A stretch of DNA of 43,566 nucleotides from Nitrospira sp. (GTDB lineage: Bacteria > Nitrospirota > Nitrospiria > Nitrospirales > Nitrospiraceae): contig JAOUMR010000018.1 in assembly GCA_029881435.1 (NCBI GenBank), positions 1 to 43,566 of the forward strand, written 5' to 3'. Both the position numbers and the translations under genes were made by a program. The stretch's first letter is position 1. Each line of letters starts with the position of its first letter. A model generated the notes under the pieces. The model did no database searches. It worked only from the letters and a program-made list of their open reading frames with translations, and was not told the DNA's origin. This document shows positions 8,350-15,869 of the stretch, piece after piece.

Positions 8350-8499
8350 ATGATGCATAGTCTGATTGAAGGATCGATCGCAATGGGTGGGTTGTTCACA
8401 GCCTTCCTGGTCTCCTACTGGACAGTGAAGGCCTTTGGGCCAAAAGAGGCCATCGTCCCAGTAACCATCGAGTATCGACGCTACAGAAAAGAAGCGTAA
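8350..8499 (+). CDS. Small single-pass membrane protein, 49 aa
   Basis: The sequence AGAGGTGAGGA runs directly into ATGATG at 8350, and the frame stays open for 49 codons to TAA at 8497. The product starts MMHSLIEGSIAMGG, has one hydrophobic helix (about residues 10-28, GLFTAFLVSYWTVKAF), and ends in a basic tail (YRRYRKEA). A cytoplasmic basic tail after one helix predicts N-out/C-in topology. No family is recognised. It is shorter than usual annotation cut-offs, but the ribosome site, the hydrophobic core and the well-formed tail support it. The initiator could be either of the two adjacent ATGs; the second (8353) has slightly better spacing from the ribosome site. Confidence 0.62.
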   Translation: MMHSLIEGSIAMGGLFTAFLVSYWTVKAFGPKEAIVPVTIEYRRYRKEA

Positions 8500-8661
8500 G
8501 CCAACCCGATCGAGGTCAAGCTGGTGTAAGCCCACACCGCTCGGCCTCGGGCGGCTTCAGGGCGCGTCACCAGATAATCGACACCCCCTTCCTCCCCATG
8601 ACTCATCGGGGAACATCCGAGTGCAACGCTGTTTTTCGCGCTTACGCTTAGCAGGCTGAAG

Positions 8662-9060
8662 TCAGGACAGAAACACTGTCACGTGCACTGTTCGTTCGCG
8701 CGGACCGTCCAGTTCGACCAACATCACGGATTGCCAAGTGCCGAGTACCAGCTTGCCGACTGACACCGGAATCGTGAGGGATGGGCCCAGAATCGACGAA
8801 GCCATGTGGGACCAGGCATGAGAGGGATCATGGGCGTGCCGAAAGTGAATGCGCGGAATCATCTGCTCCACCACTTGAAGAAAATCCTGTTCCGTCCCCT
8901 CCCCGATCTCCCCCGTCGTCAATGCGGCAGTCGTGTGGGTGATGAAGAGCGCGCAGAGCCCCTCCTGCATCTTCGCCTTCCGGATCACCGCCTCAACCTG
9001 CTCCGTCAGATCCATGACCTGTTTGCGAGCGGTGGTACTGACGTGCAGGACTTCAGCCAT
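8662..9060 (-). CDS. YjbQ / UPF0047 family protein
   Basis: A 132-residue protein from ATG at 9060; an in-frame GTG three codons upstream (9069) is the alternative, with GAGAGAG in front of it. It contains the family's conserved blocks in order: FITHTTAALTTGEIGEGTE, HAHDPSHAWSHMASSILGPS, LTIPVSVGKLVLGTWQ and ELDGPRERTVHV. The histidines in HTT and in the AHxxSH region form the presumed metal/active site. Members such as E. coli YjbQ have weak thiamine-phosphate-synthase-like activity and the physiological role is unsettled. The protein is cytoplasmic. It appears to be a single-gene unit. Confidence 0.88.
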   Translation of the reverse strand: MAEVLHVSTTARKQVMDLTEQVEAVIRKAKMQEGLCALFITHTTAALTTGEIGEGTEQDFLQVVEQMIPRIHFRHAHDPSHAWSHMASSILGPSLTIPVSVGKLVLGTWQSVMLVELDGPRERTVHVTVFLS

Positions 9061-9274
9061 ATGCGCCACGGCTCTCTCTCACGAAGACAAATTGAACAAG
9101 CTCAGACCACTTTTATCTTCACTCAACACTCAACTTGATAAAAGACCAGCCACGAACCCGACCCCATTCCTTTGCGCCATTGCGCCCGTAGCGAGCCATC
9201 AAGCCTATGGGGGCATTCAATAATACGAACCCTACCTCTACGCTCAACAATTTTGAGTGTCGCCGTACGCGGAT

Positions 9275-9556
9275 TCATGGTCCTTGCATCACGAGATACG
9301 CAACCCCTGCAGCCAGCACCAGTATACTGACCAGCCAACGGATGAATCGCTGTTGCGCCGTGGCTAGCACCTGGTCCATCTTCTTCTTAAGCGCTGGTTG
9401 GGAGGCGAGATAGGCCTCCACCACCCCTTTCGCCTCTGTCAGACCGATATTGCGTTCCTGACGAACGACCTTGATCGCCTCGATCAGGTTCCCATGCCGC
9501 AACGCCTCAACCGCCGCCTTGGGAAGATCCGGAGAACGTCGTGGTTTGTTTGACAT
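9275..9556 (-). CDS. Small tail-anchored protein with L7/L12 C-terminal-like helix pair (paralogue)
   Basis: A 93-residue protein. Residues ~11-50 read LPKAAVEALRHGNLIEAIKV then VRQERNIGLTEAKGVVEAYL, which closely resembles the core of the ribosomal L7/L12 C-terminal domain (VIK-x-VR-x-GL-x-EAK-x-LVE). SQPALKKKM follows, and a C-terminal transmembrane helix (WLVSILVLAAGVAYLVM). It is alignable end to end with the protein at 6466-6786 (shared PK-x-A-x-EAL, EAIK-x-V-x2-ER, QP-x-L-x3-M, then a helix). The N-terminus is basic and short. It is not a ribosomal protein, since the hinge and N-terminal dimerisation domain are missing. Role unknown; the fold is a known protein-docking surface. Confidence 0.75.
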   Translation of the reverse strand: MSNKPRRSPDLPKAAVEALRHGNLIEAIKVVRQERNIGLTEAKGVVEAYLASQPALKKKMDQVLATAQQRFIRWLVSILVLAAGVAYLVMQGP

Positions 9557-9739
9557 ACCCCTTGACCTTATCCAGTTCCTTTTTCCTAACCCGCGTTTTG
9601 TCTCATAGGGTGTGGTTGAGATACCTACGACTTCTTGTTTTCTTGCACAAGTCGCCTCTACGTGCCAAGAGCAAAAGAATCCATCTCCCTGGATAGCGAG
9701 ATCCGTTGAACCAGTTGTATCTGTCTCTTAAAGGGAGGC

Positions 9740-10681
9740 ATGATTCGTTCCAGTACTTCGACCGCTATGCCGCTTTCTCTTCAGATCTTTATCGCGATCT
9801 TCGTCATTGGTGCCTTCCTTCGATCCCGTGCCATCCTGAGCAAGAACCATGCAGAACGATTGGCGACGTTCGTGTTTTCGGTCAGTCTCCCAGCGACGAT
9901 TCTCGTCTCGCTGGATCCTGTACCACTCGCACCCACAGTCTGGAAAATCCCGTTGGCCGCCTGCCTCATCACCCTCCCGATGGTTGTTTGCGCCTGGTTC
10001 CTTGCCCATTTATTACAGCTATCTCGCAAAACGCAAGGCGGGTTCCTATTGGCCACCGGTTCGATCAATTCTGTGTACTTTGCCTTTCCCGTCATCCTCG
10101 CGGCGTTCGGCAACGAAGGATTGACTCAAGCCGTGCTCTTCGACCTCGGACAAACCACGCTGACTCTCACCGTCCTCTACGGCTTAGCCGTCTGGCATGG
10201 CGCACACGCTGTCACACCAAAATCGGCCGTACTCCGCTTCCTTTCTTCTCCACCCCTCTGGGCACTGATCTGTATCATCACGGTGAAAGTATCAGGCTAT
10301 CACCTGCCTTACTGGCTGGTTGAAATACTCAGGCCCCTGCATTTCACCACCACTCCACTCGCCAGTTTAGTGCTCGGACTGTCGATCAGTTTCTCCGCGA
10401 TCCGCCGAACTGCGTGGCTCGCAACATTAGGTGTTGCGGTGCGAATGGGTGGCGGACTATTGCTTGGATTGGCGGCAGCTCGCTGGCTGGATTTGACGGG
10501 ACTGGAACGAGCGGTTGTCATCCTCGTGGCAGCAATGCCATCGGCGGTCAGCTCTGTCATCCTGGCCGCAGAAACAGACCTTGATGAGGAGCTGGTCGCT
10601 TCAATCGTTGCTCTGTCCATTTTTCTAGGTGTGGTGATACTCCCCTGGTTGCCTGAGCTGGCCACCCTGCTCATGGAGTGA
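9740..10681 (+). CDS. AEC-family transporter (auxin efflux carrier / malate permease-like)
   Basis: A 313-residue inner-membrane permease with about 10 hydrophobic helices. Typical features are the N-terminal half with NHAERLATFVFSVSLPATIL, the mid segment GGFLLATGSINSVYFAFPVI around an Asn-Ser-Val/Phe-Pro kink, and a repeat of the same architecture in the C-terminal half (LVLGLSISFSAIRR, then a helix ending PSAVSSVILAAETDLDEELV). These match the bile-acid/auxin-carrier fold. Substrates in bacteria are usually small organic anions, not predictable here. The ATG at 9740 has GGGAGG only one base upstream, an unusually tight spacing. The ATG at 9767 (MPLSLQIF) is an alternative but has no ribosome site. 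It converges on the CBS protein with a 14-bp gap. Confidence 0.82.
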   Translation: MIRSSTSTAMPLSLQIFIAIFVIGAFLRSRAILSKNHAERLATFVFSVSLPATILVSLDPVPLAPTVWKIPLAACLITLPMVVCAWFLAHLLQLSRKTQGGFLLATGSINSVYFAFPVILAAFGNEGLTQAVLFDLGQTTLTLTVLYGLAVWHGAHAVTPKSAVLRFLSSPPLWALICIITVKVSGYHLPYWLVEILRPLHFTTTPLASLVLGLSISFSAIRRTAWLATLGVAVRMGGGLLLGLAAARWLDLTGLERAVVILVAAMPSAVSSVILAAETDLDEELVASIVALSIFLGVVILPWLPELATLLME

Positions 10682-10695
10682 GCGCCAGCGTCCGG

Positions 10696-11532
10696 CTATT
10701 TCTTAGCGAGAAATCTAGGCCGATCCCTGATGGAGACCATTTTTACCAAGTCCCGTATAGAGAGCACCCCGACGATCTTGCCGCTTTCCGTCACGGCCAA
10801 GTGACGTACACTCTGTTCGGCCATCGCTTTACTAGCATCGCGTATGGTGCGATTCACATCGATGCCCAGTAGAGGGGAACTCATCACCGCACTCACGTGA
10901 GTGCTATCTGGATCTCGGTTGCAAGCGAGCCCTTTCCAGACCAAATCGCGCTCGGTTACGATGCCGACGATCTCGCCAGCCTCGATCGTCAGCGATGACC
11001 CGATCCGCTTCTCCCGCATGAGCTTAGCGGACGCGCAAAGAGACGCGTCGCTCTGGATTGTCGCGAGCCCGGTCGCCATCAGGACGCTCAGCGGGCGATA
11101 CACGTTGTCAAGGTCGCAGACGGGACCGCTCTCCGCATCCACAAACGATCGCACGAGATCCCGCACCGAGACGATTCCGACAATCTCACCGGCTTCCGCC
11201 ACACAGAGATGACGCACATGGTGGGTTTCCATCAACTGGCTGGCATCCAACATGGAGTGGGCCCCATCGATCGTCAAAATCGGATTCACCATGACATGAT
11301 CCACCATCGTAGCCATAGGATCTAAACCCACTGCGAGCACTTTCCGTACGAGATCCGCCTCCGTCATAATCCCAACCGGTCCCCGCTTGGGATCCTCCGA
11401 ATCCACCAACAGACAGCCGATCCGCCGGACAGCCATCCGCTCGGCTGCGGCTGTAACCGTCGAGTCCTGTGGAACTACCTCCAAGTAGCGATGCATAAAA
11501 TCTTTAACAGCTCCACCCGCATGCTTATCCAT
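10696..11532 (-). CDS. Four-CBS-domain (double Bateman module) protein
   Basis: A 278-residue cytoplasmic protein made almost wholly of four CBS domains. The repeats are visible as MAVRRIGCLLV...GIMTEADLVRK, METHHVRHLCV...GIVSVRDLVRS, MREKRIGSSLT...GIVTERDLVWK and MAEQSVRHLAV...GVLSIRDLVKM. Each ends in the G-[IV]-[ML]-[ST]-x-[RA]-DL signature whose Ser/Thr and Asp contact the ribose of an adenine nucleotide. Two CBS pairs make two Bateman modules, likely energy or nucleotide sensors. No effector domain is attached, so it probably acts by binding a partner. The start at 11532 is chosen over the longer reading to 11565 because AAGGAG lies five bases before that ATG. Confidence 0.88.
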   Translation of the reverse strand: MDKHAGGAVKDFMHRYLEVVPQDSTVTAAAERMAVRRIGCLLVDSEDPKRGPVGIMTEADLVRKVLAVGLDPMATMVDHVMVNPILTIDGAHSMLDASQLMETHHVRHLCVAEAGEIVGIVSVRDLVRSFVDAESGPVCDLDNVYRPLSVLMATGLATIQSDASLCASAKLMREKRIGSSLTIEAGEIVGIVTERDLVWKGLACNRDPDSTHVSAVMSSPLLGIDVNRTIRDASKAMAEQSVRHLAVTESGKIVGVLSIRDLVKMVSIRDRPRFLAKK

Positions 11533-11992
11533 CACAACTCCTTGCTCCATAGACAGACTGCTCATTCGCTCAATGAATCGTCACAGACCACTTCAGCCCT
11601 AAGTCCTTGGCGACCACTATACCCGATTGTGACGGAACACGCACGGGCACCATTACGTCGATCCGAATACAGTGGCCCATGTGGAAGGGCCGTTCATGTT
11701 TGAATCCTTACTAACCCTTGTGCTCCCAGGCCATCAAGCTAGGGTTTTACCTAGTATCATTATGAAACACTAATCTCTGCACCCTTCACCTCCTACACTT
11801 TCATCGACTACTCTGGTATCCGCACTTCTTATTGTCACCGACACGGCTCTTGACGGTAACTCGTTACAATTACGTACAAACCTAACGAATGAGGTGAATC
11901 ATCACGATGTGTTTCTCGGATCTTTCCTCTCTTGGCATTCAACTTGCCTTTCCGACTTGTAGGCAGCCTGGAATACCTAACAAGGGTGAAAT
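11533..11992. other. Divergent intergenic region, promoter-bearing
   Basis: This 460-bp gap separates two divergently transcribed units. It includes a short palindrome CTAGG-GTTTTA-CCTAG near 11740-11755 and a sigma-54-like element at 11933-11947. A plus-strand frame starting at 11907 after GAGGTG encodes 70 residues but overlaps the next real gene out of frame and has no protein-like composition, so it is not called. Confidence 0.45.
11933..11947 (+). promoter_or_regulatory. Sigma-54 (-24/-12) promoter candidate for the zinc-ribbon operon
   Basis: TGGCATTCAACTTGC matches the RpoN consensus TGGCACG-N4-TTGC at TGGCA and TTGC, with the invariant GG and GC ten bases apart. It is correctly oriented, and transcription would start near 11959, about 34 bases before the ATG at 11993. 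Confidence 0.5.
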
Positions 11993-12307
11993 ATGGAACA
12001 CACAACAAACTCCATCACTGTTCGCATTGACTGGTGCCGTCGCCAGTCCGCACAAGCCAATACAGATCAGGAGGCAGACGGATGGCGCGCAGAAGAGGAC
12101 GGGTTGCGCGATGCCCTGATGCGTGGTGACCACAGTCATGCCTATCGGCTATGCCCTCCAGAGATCCAGGAGCGGTATTCCCGTGGCTTCCAAGATGGAA
12201 CGGTGTTGCTTCACGCCGCGCGGATGGAGCGCACAATGCATGCGACTGGAACCCAGGACCCGACTCCTCAGGTTGAAAGGGACGACCCCCAAGGAGATGA
12301 ACAATGA
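11993..12307 (+). CDS. Small hydrophilic protein of unknown function, operon with zinc ribbon
   Basis: A 104-residue acidic, hydrophilic protein beginning MEHTTNSITVRIDWCRRQSA. AAGGGTGAAAT precedes the ATG, which is a usable ribosome site. The central part (RAEEDGLRDALMRGDHSHAYRL then PPEIQERYSRGFQDGTVLLH) looks helical; the C-terminus is Pro/Asp-rich and probably disordered. No family is recognised. Its stop overlaps the start of the downstream zinc-ribbon gene by four bases (ATGA), so the two are translated together and probably work together. A sigma-54-like promoter lies just upstream. Confidence 0.65.
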   Translation: MEHTTNSITVRIDWCRRQSAQANTDQEADGWRAEEDGLRDALMRGDHSHAYRLCPPEIQERYSRGFQDGTVLLHAARMERTMHATGTQDPTPQVERDDPQGDEQ

Positions 12308-12501
12308 ATTGCCTACGATGCAACGGTCTTGCCGTCAGTGACGACAGTATCGCGGTTGAGATTGGGTCGTCGTCGGACTTTCATGGTTGGCGCTGCGTCA
12401 ATTGTGGAATGATCGTCGACGATGTGATTCAAAATAATCGGCGTACCCCCCAAAGATCGAGAAGATCCAGAGACTCTGAACAGAGCTGCGAAGCCGCCTG
12501 A
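12304..12501 (+). CDS. Zinc-ribbon protein, 65 aa
   Basis: A very small protein with two CxxC knuckles (C3-x2-C6 and C31-x2-C34), the geometry of a four-Cys zinc ribbon, followed by a basic, Arg/Ser-rich tail (RRTPQRSRRSR) that could contact nucleic acid. AAGGAG seven bases upstream gives an efficient start even though it overlaps the preceding gene by ATGA. Zinc ribbons of this size often act as regulatory or adaptor proteins. Partner unknown; the cotranscribed 104-aa protein is the obvious candidate. Confidence 0.72.
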   Translation: MNCLRCNGLAVSDDSIAVEIGSSSDFHGWRCVNCGMIVDDVIQNNRRTPQRSRRSRDSEQSCEAA

Positions 12502-12632
12502 ACGGCAGTGTGTCCTCTATTGACCGTCTGTCCCAGGCTGATACATCCTTGCGTCAACGTCGCGCCCGTGGGAAACAGCGACTGCCGAAGCCGTCTGGTC
12601 TGGTCTGGCCACGTCCCGTATCAGAGATTCTC

Positions 12633-14261
12633 CTAGGGAAGAGGAACGCTCTCGGTTTCATTCCGCTCTTGATCCTGCTTCCGATCTCCTGAGCGCAGGA
12701 GCTTGTCTCCGAGTCCGACGGCCAAGTTGCGGTAGATGATCACGCCGATATCCGGGCGACGTCGAATGAGATCCTCCAGGTCTCGCCGGAGTAGTTCAGC
12801 GACCTCGATCTGATTCACGGCCGTTGCCGTGGCGGAGTGGGGTCTCGCCGAGAGAAGCGACACTTCCCCGCAAGTCTCTCCGGTATGCACGGTACCGATG
12901 ATGCGCGAAGAAGATCCACTACTGATCGTAACTTGCCCCTGAAGCAGCACGTAGAGCCGGTCTGCTGGATCATGGCCGTCAAAGAGCCGTTCACCCGCTC
13001 GTATGGTCTTCACGGTGCAGACTCCAGCCAGCCTCATCGCCTGTTCGGTGTTCATACCATGAAACAACGGAACTTCTTGGATCGCCTGTGCCATGCGAGG
13101 TGCGATGACGCACGTCGAAAACCCCCGCATCACGATGTCGGCAACGGCTTGCACCGGTTCAGTCAGACCGAGCGGTCCCAAATCTTGCAACTTGTTCAAA
13201 CGCACCATCTTCACAATATCGAGCCGCTCCACGTGATAGAACACCATGGCAGGCACATACGCGACCGGGAGAAAATTCAGTTCCAGTAATGTCCGTTGCA
13301 TGCGAGGCGCGTACGCACTGACATCGATCTCAGTGTACTCGATCTCCATCTCCTCCCGACACTTACGTTCCAGTTCGGCCAGAAGAAATCGCACCACGTC
13401 GTCGGCCAGTGCGATGAGCTCGAACACTCGCACAATGTGTTCAACCGAGTCCATGGTATAGCCGACCGCCCCGACGATTTGGCCGCCGGATCGGGCAAGA
13501 AAGTAATTGGTCTGACGAGCTTGCAGCTTGAAGAAGCCATAGTCCAGCCGCATGGGCCCAAAAATCTCGCGATTCCTCACTCGACCTCGCTCAATACGCA
13601 GCAAAGCTGGATAGCCCTCCGCTTGCAGCTGTTCGAGTCGATAGTCGCCGCCGGTCGGGTAAGATGCCGAGTCTTCGTCCACGATAAAGTCCGGTGTGAA
13701 GGGTGGCTGGCTCATCACGAGATTGGCTAAGGCATAGACCTCAGGGATGATTCGAGGATTATTGCGACGCAGGGTCAGGGCGTCGGCGAAATATCGAGCC
13801 AGCAGTGCGAAGCTCTCCCGGTGGCGAAAGAAGTGCTTGAGCGGCAAAAAGCCGGTGGCAATGAATCCCTGGGCCAGACTGATGCGCTGAGCATATGGAT
13901 GCACGGTGCGTGCGACGACGAGCCCCACATGCAGACGGTTCTTGATGGCCTCGAGCCGCTTGTCCATGAGGAGCTTTCCGACCTGCATCCGACGATAATC
14001 GGGATGCACGGCGAGGCGGCCGAACTCTCCGACTAGATCGGAGTGGGCCCCGAAGTCGAACAAGACGGACGCCGTGCCCACCACACGTCCTGCATCCTGG
14101 TCTTCAGCCACAAGAATCAGTGCGTCATCTGTGAAGACGGAGCGCTTCAGCCAGAGTTCGTCATAGAGTTCGCGATGCGGGTAGTCGACGCCGTACACCG
14201 CCAGAAAGATCTCGCGGATCTGGCCCACATCTTCTTCGCGGGCTTCTCGGATTCTAAGCAT
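12633..14261 (-). CDS. GNAT acetyltransferase fused to a cyclic-nucleotide-binding-like domain
   Basis: A 542-residue cytoplasmic protein. Residues ~1-150 form a GNAT domain: IREAREEDVGQIREIFLAVY, then the acetyl-CoA loop region EFGRLAVHPDYRRMQVGKLL. Residues ~225-365 look like a second, degenerate GNAT-type half (NYFLARSGGQIVGAVGYTMD). Residues ~400-515 form a CNB/cupin roll (VPLFHGMNTEQAMRLAG, LYVLLQGQVTISSG, GETCGEVSLLSARPHSATAT). In the phosphate-binding cassette the canonical Pro-Arg-x-Ala-Thr reads Pro-His-Ser-Ala-Thr, so the Arg that holds the cyclic phosphate is replaced and cNMP binding is uncertain. In the mycobacterial cAMP-regulated lysine acetyltransferase the order is reversed (CNB first). 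Lies 20 bp after the M20 peptidase on the same strand, probably one operon. Confidence 0.8.
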   Translation of the reverse strand: MLRIREAREEDVGQIREIFLAVYGVDYPHRELYDELWLKRSVFTDDALILVAEDQDAGRVVGTASVLFDFGAHSDLVGEFGRLAVHPDYRRMQVGKLLMDKRLEAIKNRLHVGLVVARTVHPYAQRISLAQGFIATGFLPLKHFFRHRESFALLARYFADALTLRRNNPRIIPEVYALANLVMSQPPFTPDFIVDEDSASYPTGGDYRLEQLQAEGYPALLRIERGRVRNREIFGPMRLDYGFFKLQARQTNYFLARSGGQIVGAVGYTMDSVEHIVRVFELIALADDVVRFLLAELERKCREEMEIEYTEIDVSAYAPRMQRTLLELNFLPVAYVPAMVFYHVERLDIVKMVRLNKLQDLGPLGLTEPVQAVADIVMRGFSTCVIAPRMAQAIQEVPLFHGMNTEQAMRLAGVCTVKTIRAGERLFDGHDPADRLYVLLQGQVTISSGSSSRIIGTVHTGETCGEVSLLSARPHSATATAVNQIEVAELLRRDLEDLIRRRPDIGVIIYRNLAVGLGDKLLRSGDRKQDQERNETESVPLP

Positions 14262-14281
14262 GATCGCACCGTTGCGGCGGA

Positions 14282-15463
14282 TCAGATGGACGCCGCTTGC
14301 TTCTGGAGTTGCCGGCCGGCGATCTTGGCGATGGCCTGATAATAGGCCGCGCCTACGGCCAAAGCTTCTTCATCGAAGTCGAACTTGCTGGAATGCGCCG
14401 GAAAACCTTCCCGGCCAGGGACTTGGCTGCCGAATCGAACATAGGCGCCTGGAATTCGCTCTAGGTAGTAGCTGAAGTCCTCCGCTCCCATGTTGGCTGT
14501 CTTCAGTGGTAGTACATTCCCTTCCCCGACTGCGTCAACGGCCGCACGACGCGCAAGGCCGGCCAGCTCTGGAAGATTGACAAGCGGCGGCGTGCCTTCT
14601 GTGACCACAATGTGAATCTTCGCACCATGCAACTGCGCGATCGACTCCGCAATGCGGCGAACCGAATTGAGCAGTTGTTGGCGAACCGTCGGATCTTGCG
14701 CTCGTACCGTTCCTTCCAACGTAGCCTGTCCTGCAATGACGTTCGGTGCGGTCCCTGCGTGAAACTGGCCGACTGAAACAACTGAAGGACGGGCGGGATC
14801 GACCTCGCGTGAGACGATGGTTTGCAGCGCCATGATCATCAGGCTCCCCACCACAACAGCATCGATGCTCTCGTGAGGCCTGGCGCCATGAGCTCCTTGT
14901 CCGATGATCTCAACTGTAAAGTTATCGGAAGAGGCGTTGACTGCTCCTTCGCTCACCACAATGGTGCCGGGACGGTAATGGCGATCCAGATGCCCGCCGA
15001 AAATGAGACCAGCCCCCTCAAGCACGCCTTCCTTGATCATGGAGATGGCGCCGGTCCCTTTTTCTTCAGCCGGCTGAAAAAGCAATCGAACCGGTGCAGG
15101 TAGGTCTTTCTCTTGGGATAGTAGCGCAGCGGCGCCGAGCAACATCGTGGTATGCCCATCGTGGCCGCAGGCGTGCATGATGCCGTCATGCACCGAGGCG
15201 AACTCGAGGCCGGTTTCCTCTTGAATGGGGAGCGCATCCGTGTCGGCCCGCAGCACCACACAACGAACTCCGGCCTTTCCAGGGATGTCCGCAACGACGC
15301 CATGACCCGCCACATTGGTACGGCATTCAATGCCGAGACCCTGAAGAAATTTGCTGATCACGGCGGCGGTGTTCGTTTCCTGTCCGCTCAGCTCTGGGTA
15401 CTGATGGAGTACTCTCCGGAGTTGAATCAGGCGGTGTCTGAGAGCTTCAGGTATCAGCGACAT
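14282..15463 (-). CDS. M20-family amidohydrolase / carboxypeptidase
   Basis: A 393-residue metallohydrolase of the hippurate/N-acyl-amino-acid hydrolase group. Metal-site motifs are C99 and H101 in MHACGHDGHT, the catalytic E132-E133 in QPAEEKGTGA, H157 in GGHLDR, and the late His in FPAHSSKFDFDEEAL. The dimerisation insert begins near SSDNFTVEIIGQGAHGARPH. Such enzymes cleave an N-acyl or peptide bond of amino-acid conjugates in the cytoplasm. A Cys-coordinated site (C99) is typical of the aminoacylase-like branch. The start at 15463 follows AAGGTC by seven bases. Placement before a GNAT fusion suggests paired acylation and deacylation of a small amine or amino acid, which is inference. Confidence 0.88.
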   Translation of the reverse strand: MSLIPEALRHRLIQLRRVLHQYPELSGQETNTAAVISKFLQGLGIECRTNVAGHGVVADIPGKAGVRCVVLRADTDALPIQEETGLEFASVHDGIMHACGHDGHTTMLLGAAALLSQEKDLPAPVRLLFQPAEEKGTGAISMIKEGVLEGAGLIFGGHLDRHYRPGTIVVSEGAVNASSDNFTVEIIGQGAHGARPHESIDAVVVGSLMIMALQTIVSREVDPARPSVVSVGQFHAGTAPNVIAGQATLEGTVRAQDPTVRQQLLNSVRRIAESIAQLHGAKIHIVVTEGTPPLVNLPELAGLARRAAVDAVGEGNVLPLKTANMGAEDFSYYLERIPGAYVRFGSQVPGREGFPAHSSKFDFDEEALAVGAAYYQAIAKIAGRQLQKQAASI

Positions 15464-15869
15464 GTTTGTGACCTTGGCGATGAACGTATGACGGCCTGTC
15501 GGTACACCCTTCGCCGGGTCCGGCCAGACGGGCGACCTGAAGGAATCTGGCCTATGCTAGCACAGAAGGGAAGGGGGTGTCCGCAGCCGGATGAAGGCCC
15601 GCGTTCGCCTTGTCTTGTATAAGATTCACGAACCTCTTCCTACACAGAATCGTGTCGGTGGCTCTCTCACCGCACCCCTTCATGTAACGACAGAACTCGT
15701 GAGACGTAAAGTGTGATTAGTGAAGTATCATGGACCGGTGGTTTCTCTCGATTGTATGGTTGAACCAAAAAAACCAAAGAGACCTGATGGATCAGAGTGC
15801 CTTAGAAAAACACACACGACAAGAATCGAGTCGGTAAACAGCTGGCGTCAATCAGAAGACTGTCTATCG
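15464..15869. other. Intergenic region, no gene seen
   Basis: About 400 bases between two minus-strand genes. A plus-strand frame at 15720-15914 (64 residues) overlaps the end of the next gene, has no ribosome site and no motif, and is not called. I see no strong hairpin; the leader and promoter of the M20 operon presumably lie in the left part. Confidence 0.4.

Noticed and set aside
9123-9338. Minus-strand 71-residue frame
   Set aside because: It overlaps the start region of the YjbQ upstream gap and the end of the tail-anchored protein, with no motif or ribosome site.
9648-9665. A TGGCACG -24 half-site on the minus strand upstream of the tail-anchored protein
   Set aside because: The GC of the -12 element is one base too close and TTGC is missing, so it does not meet the spacing rule for sigma-54.
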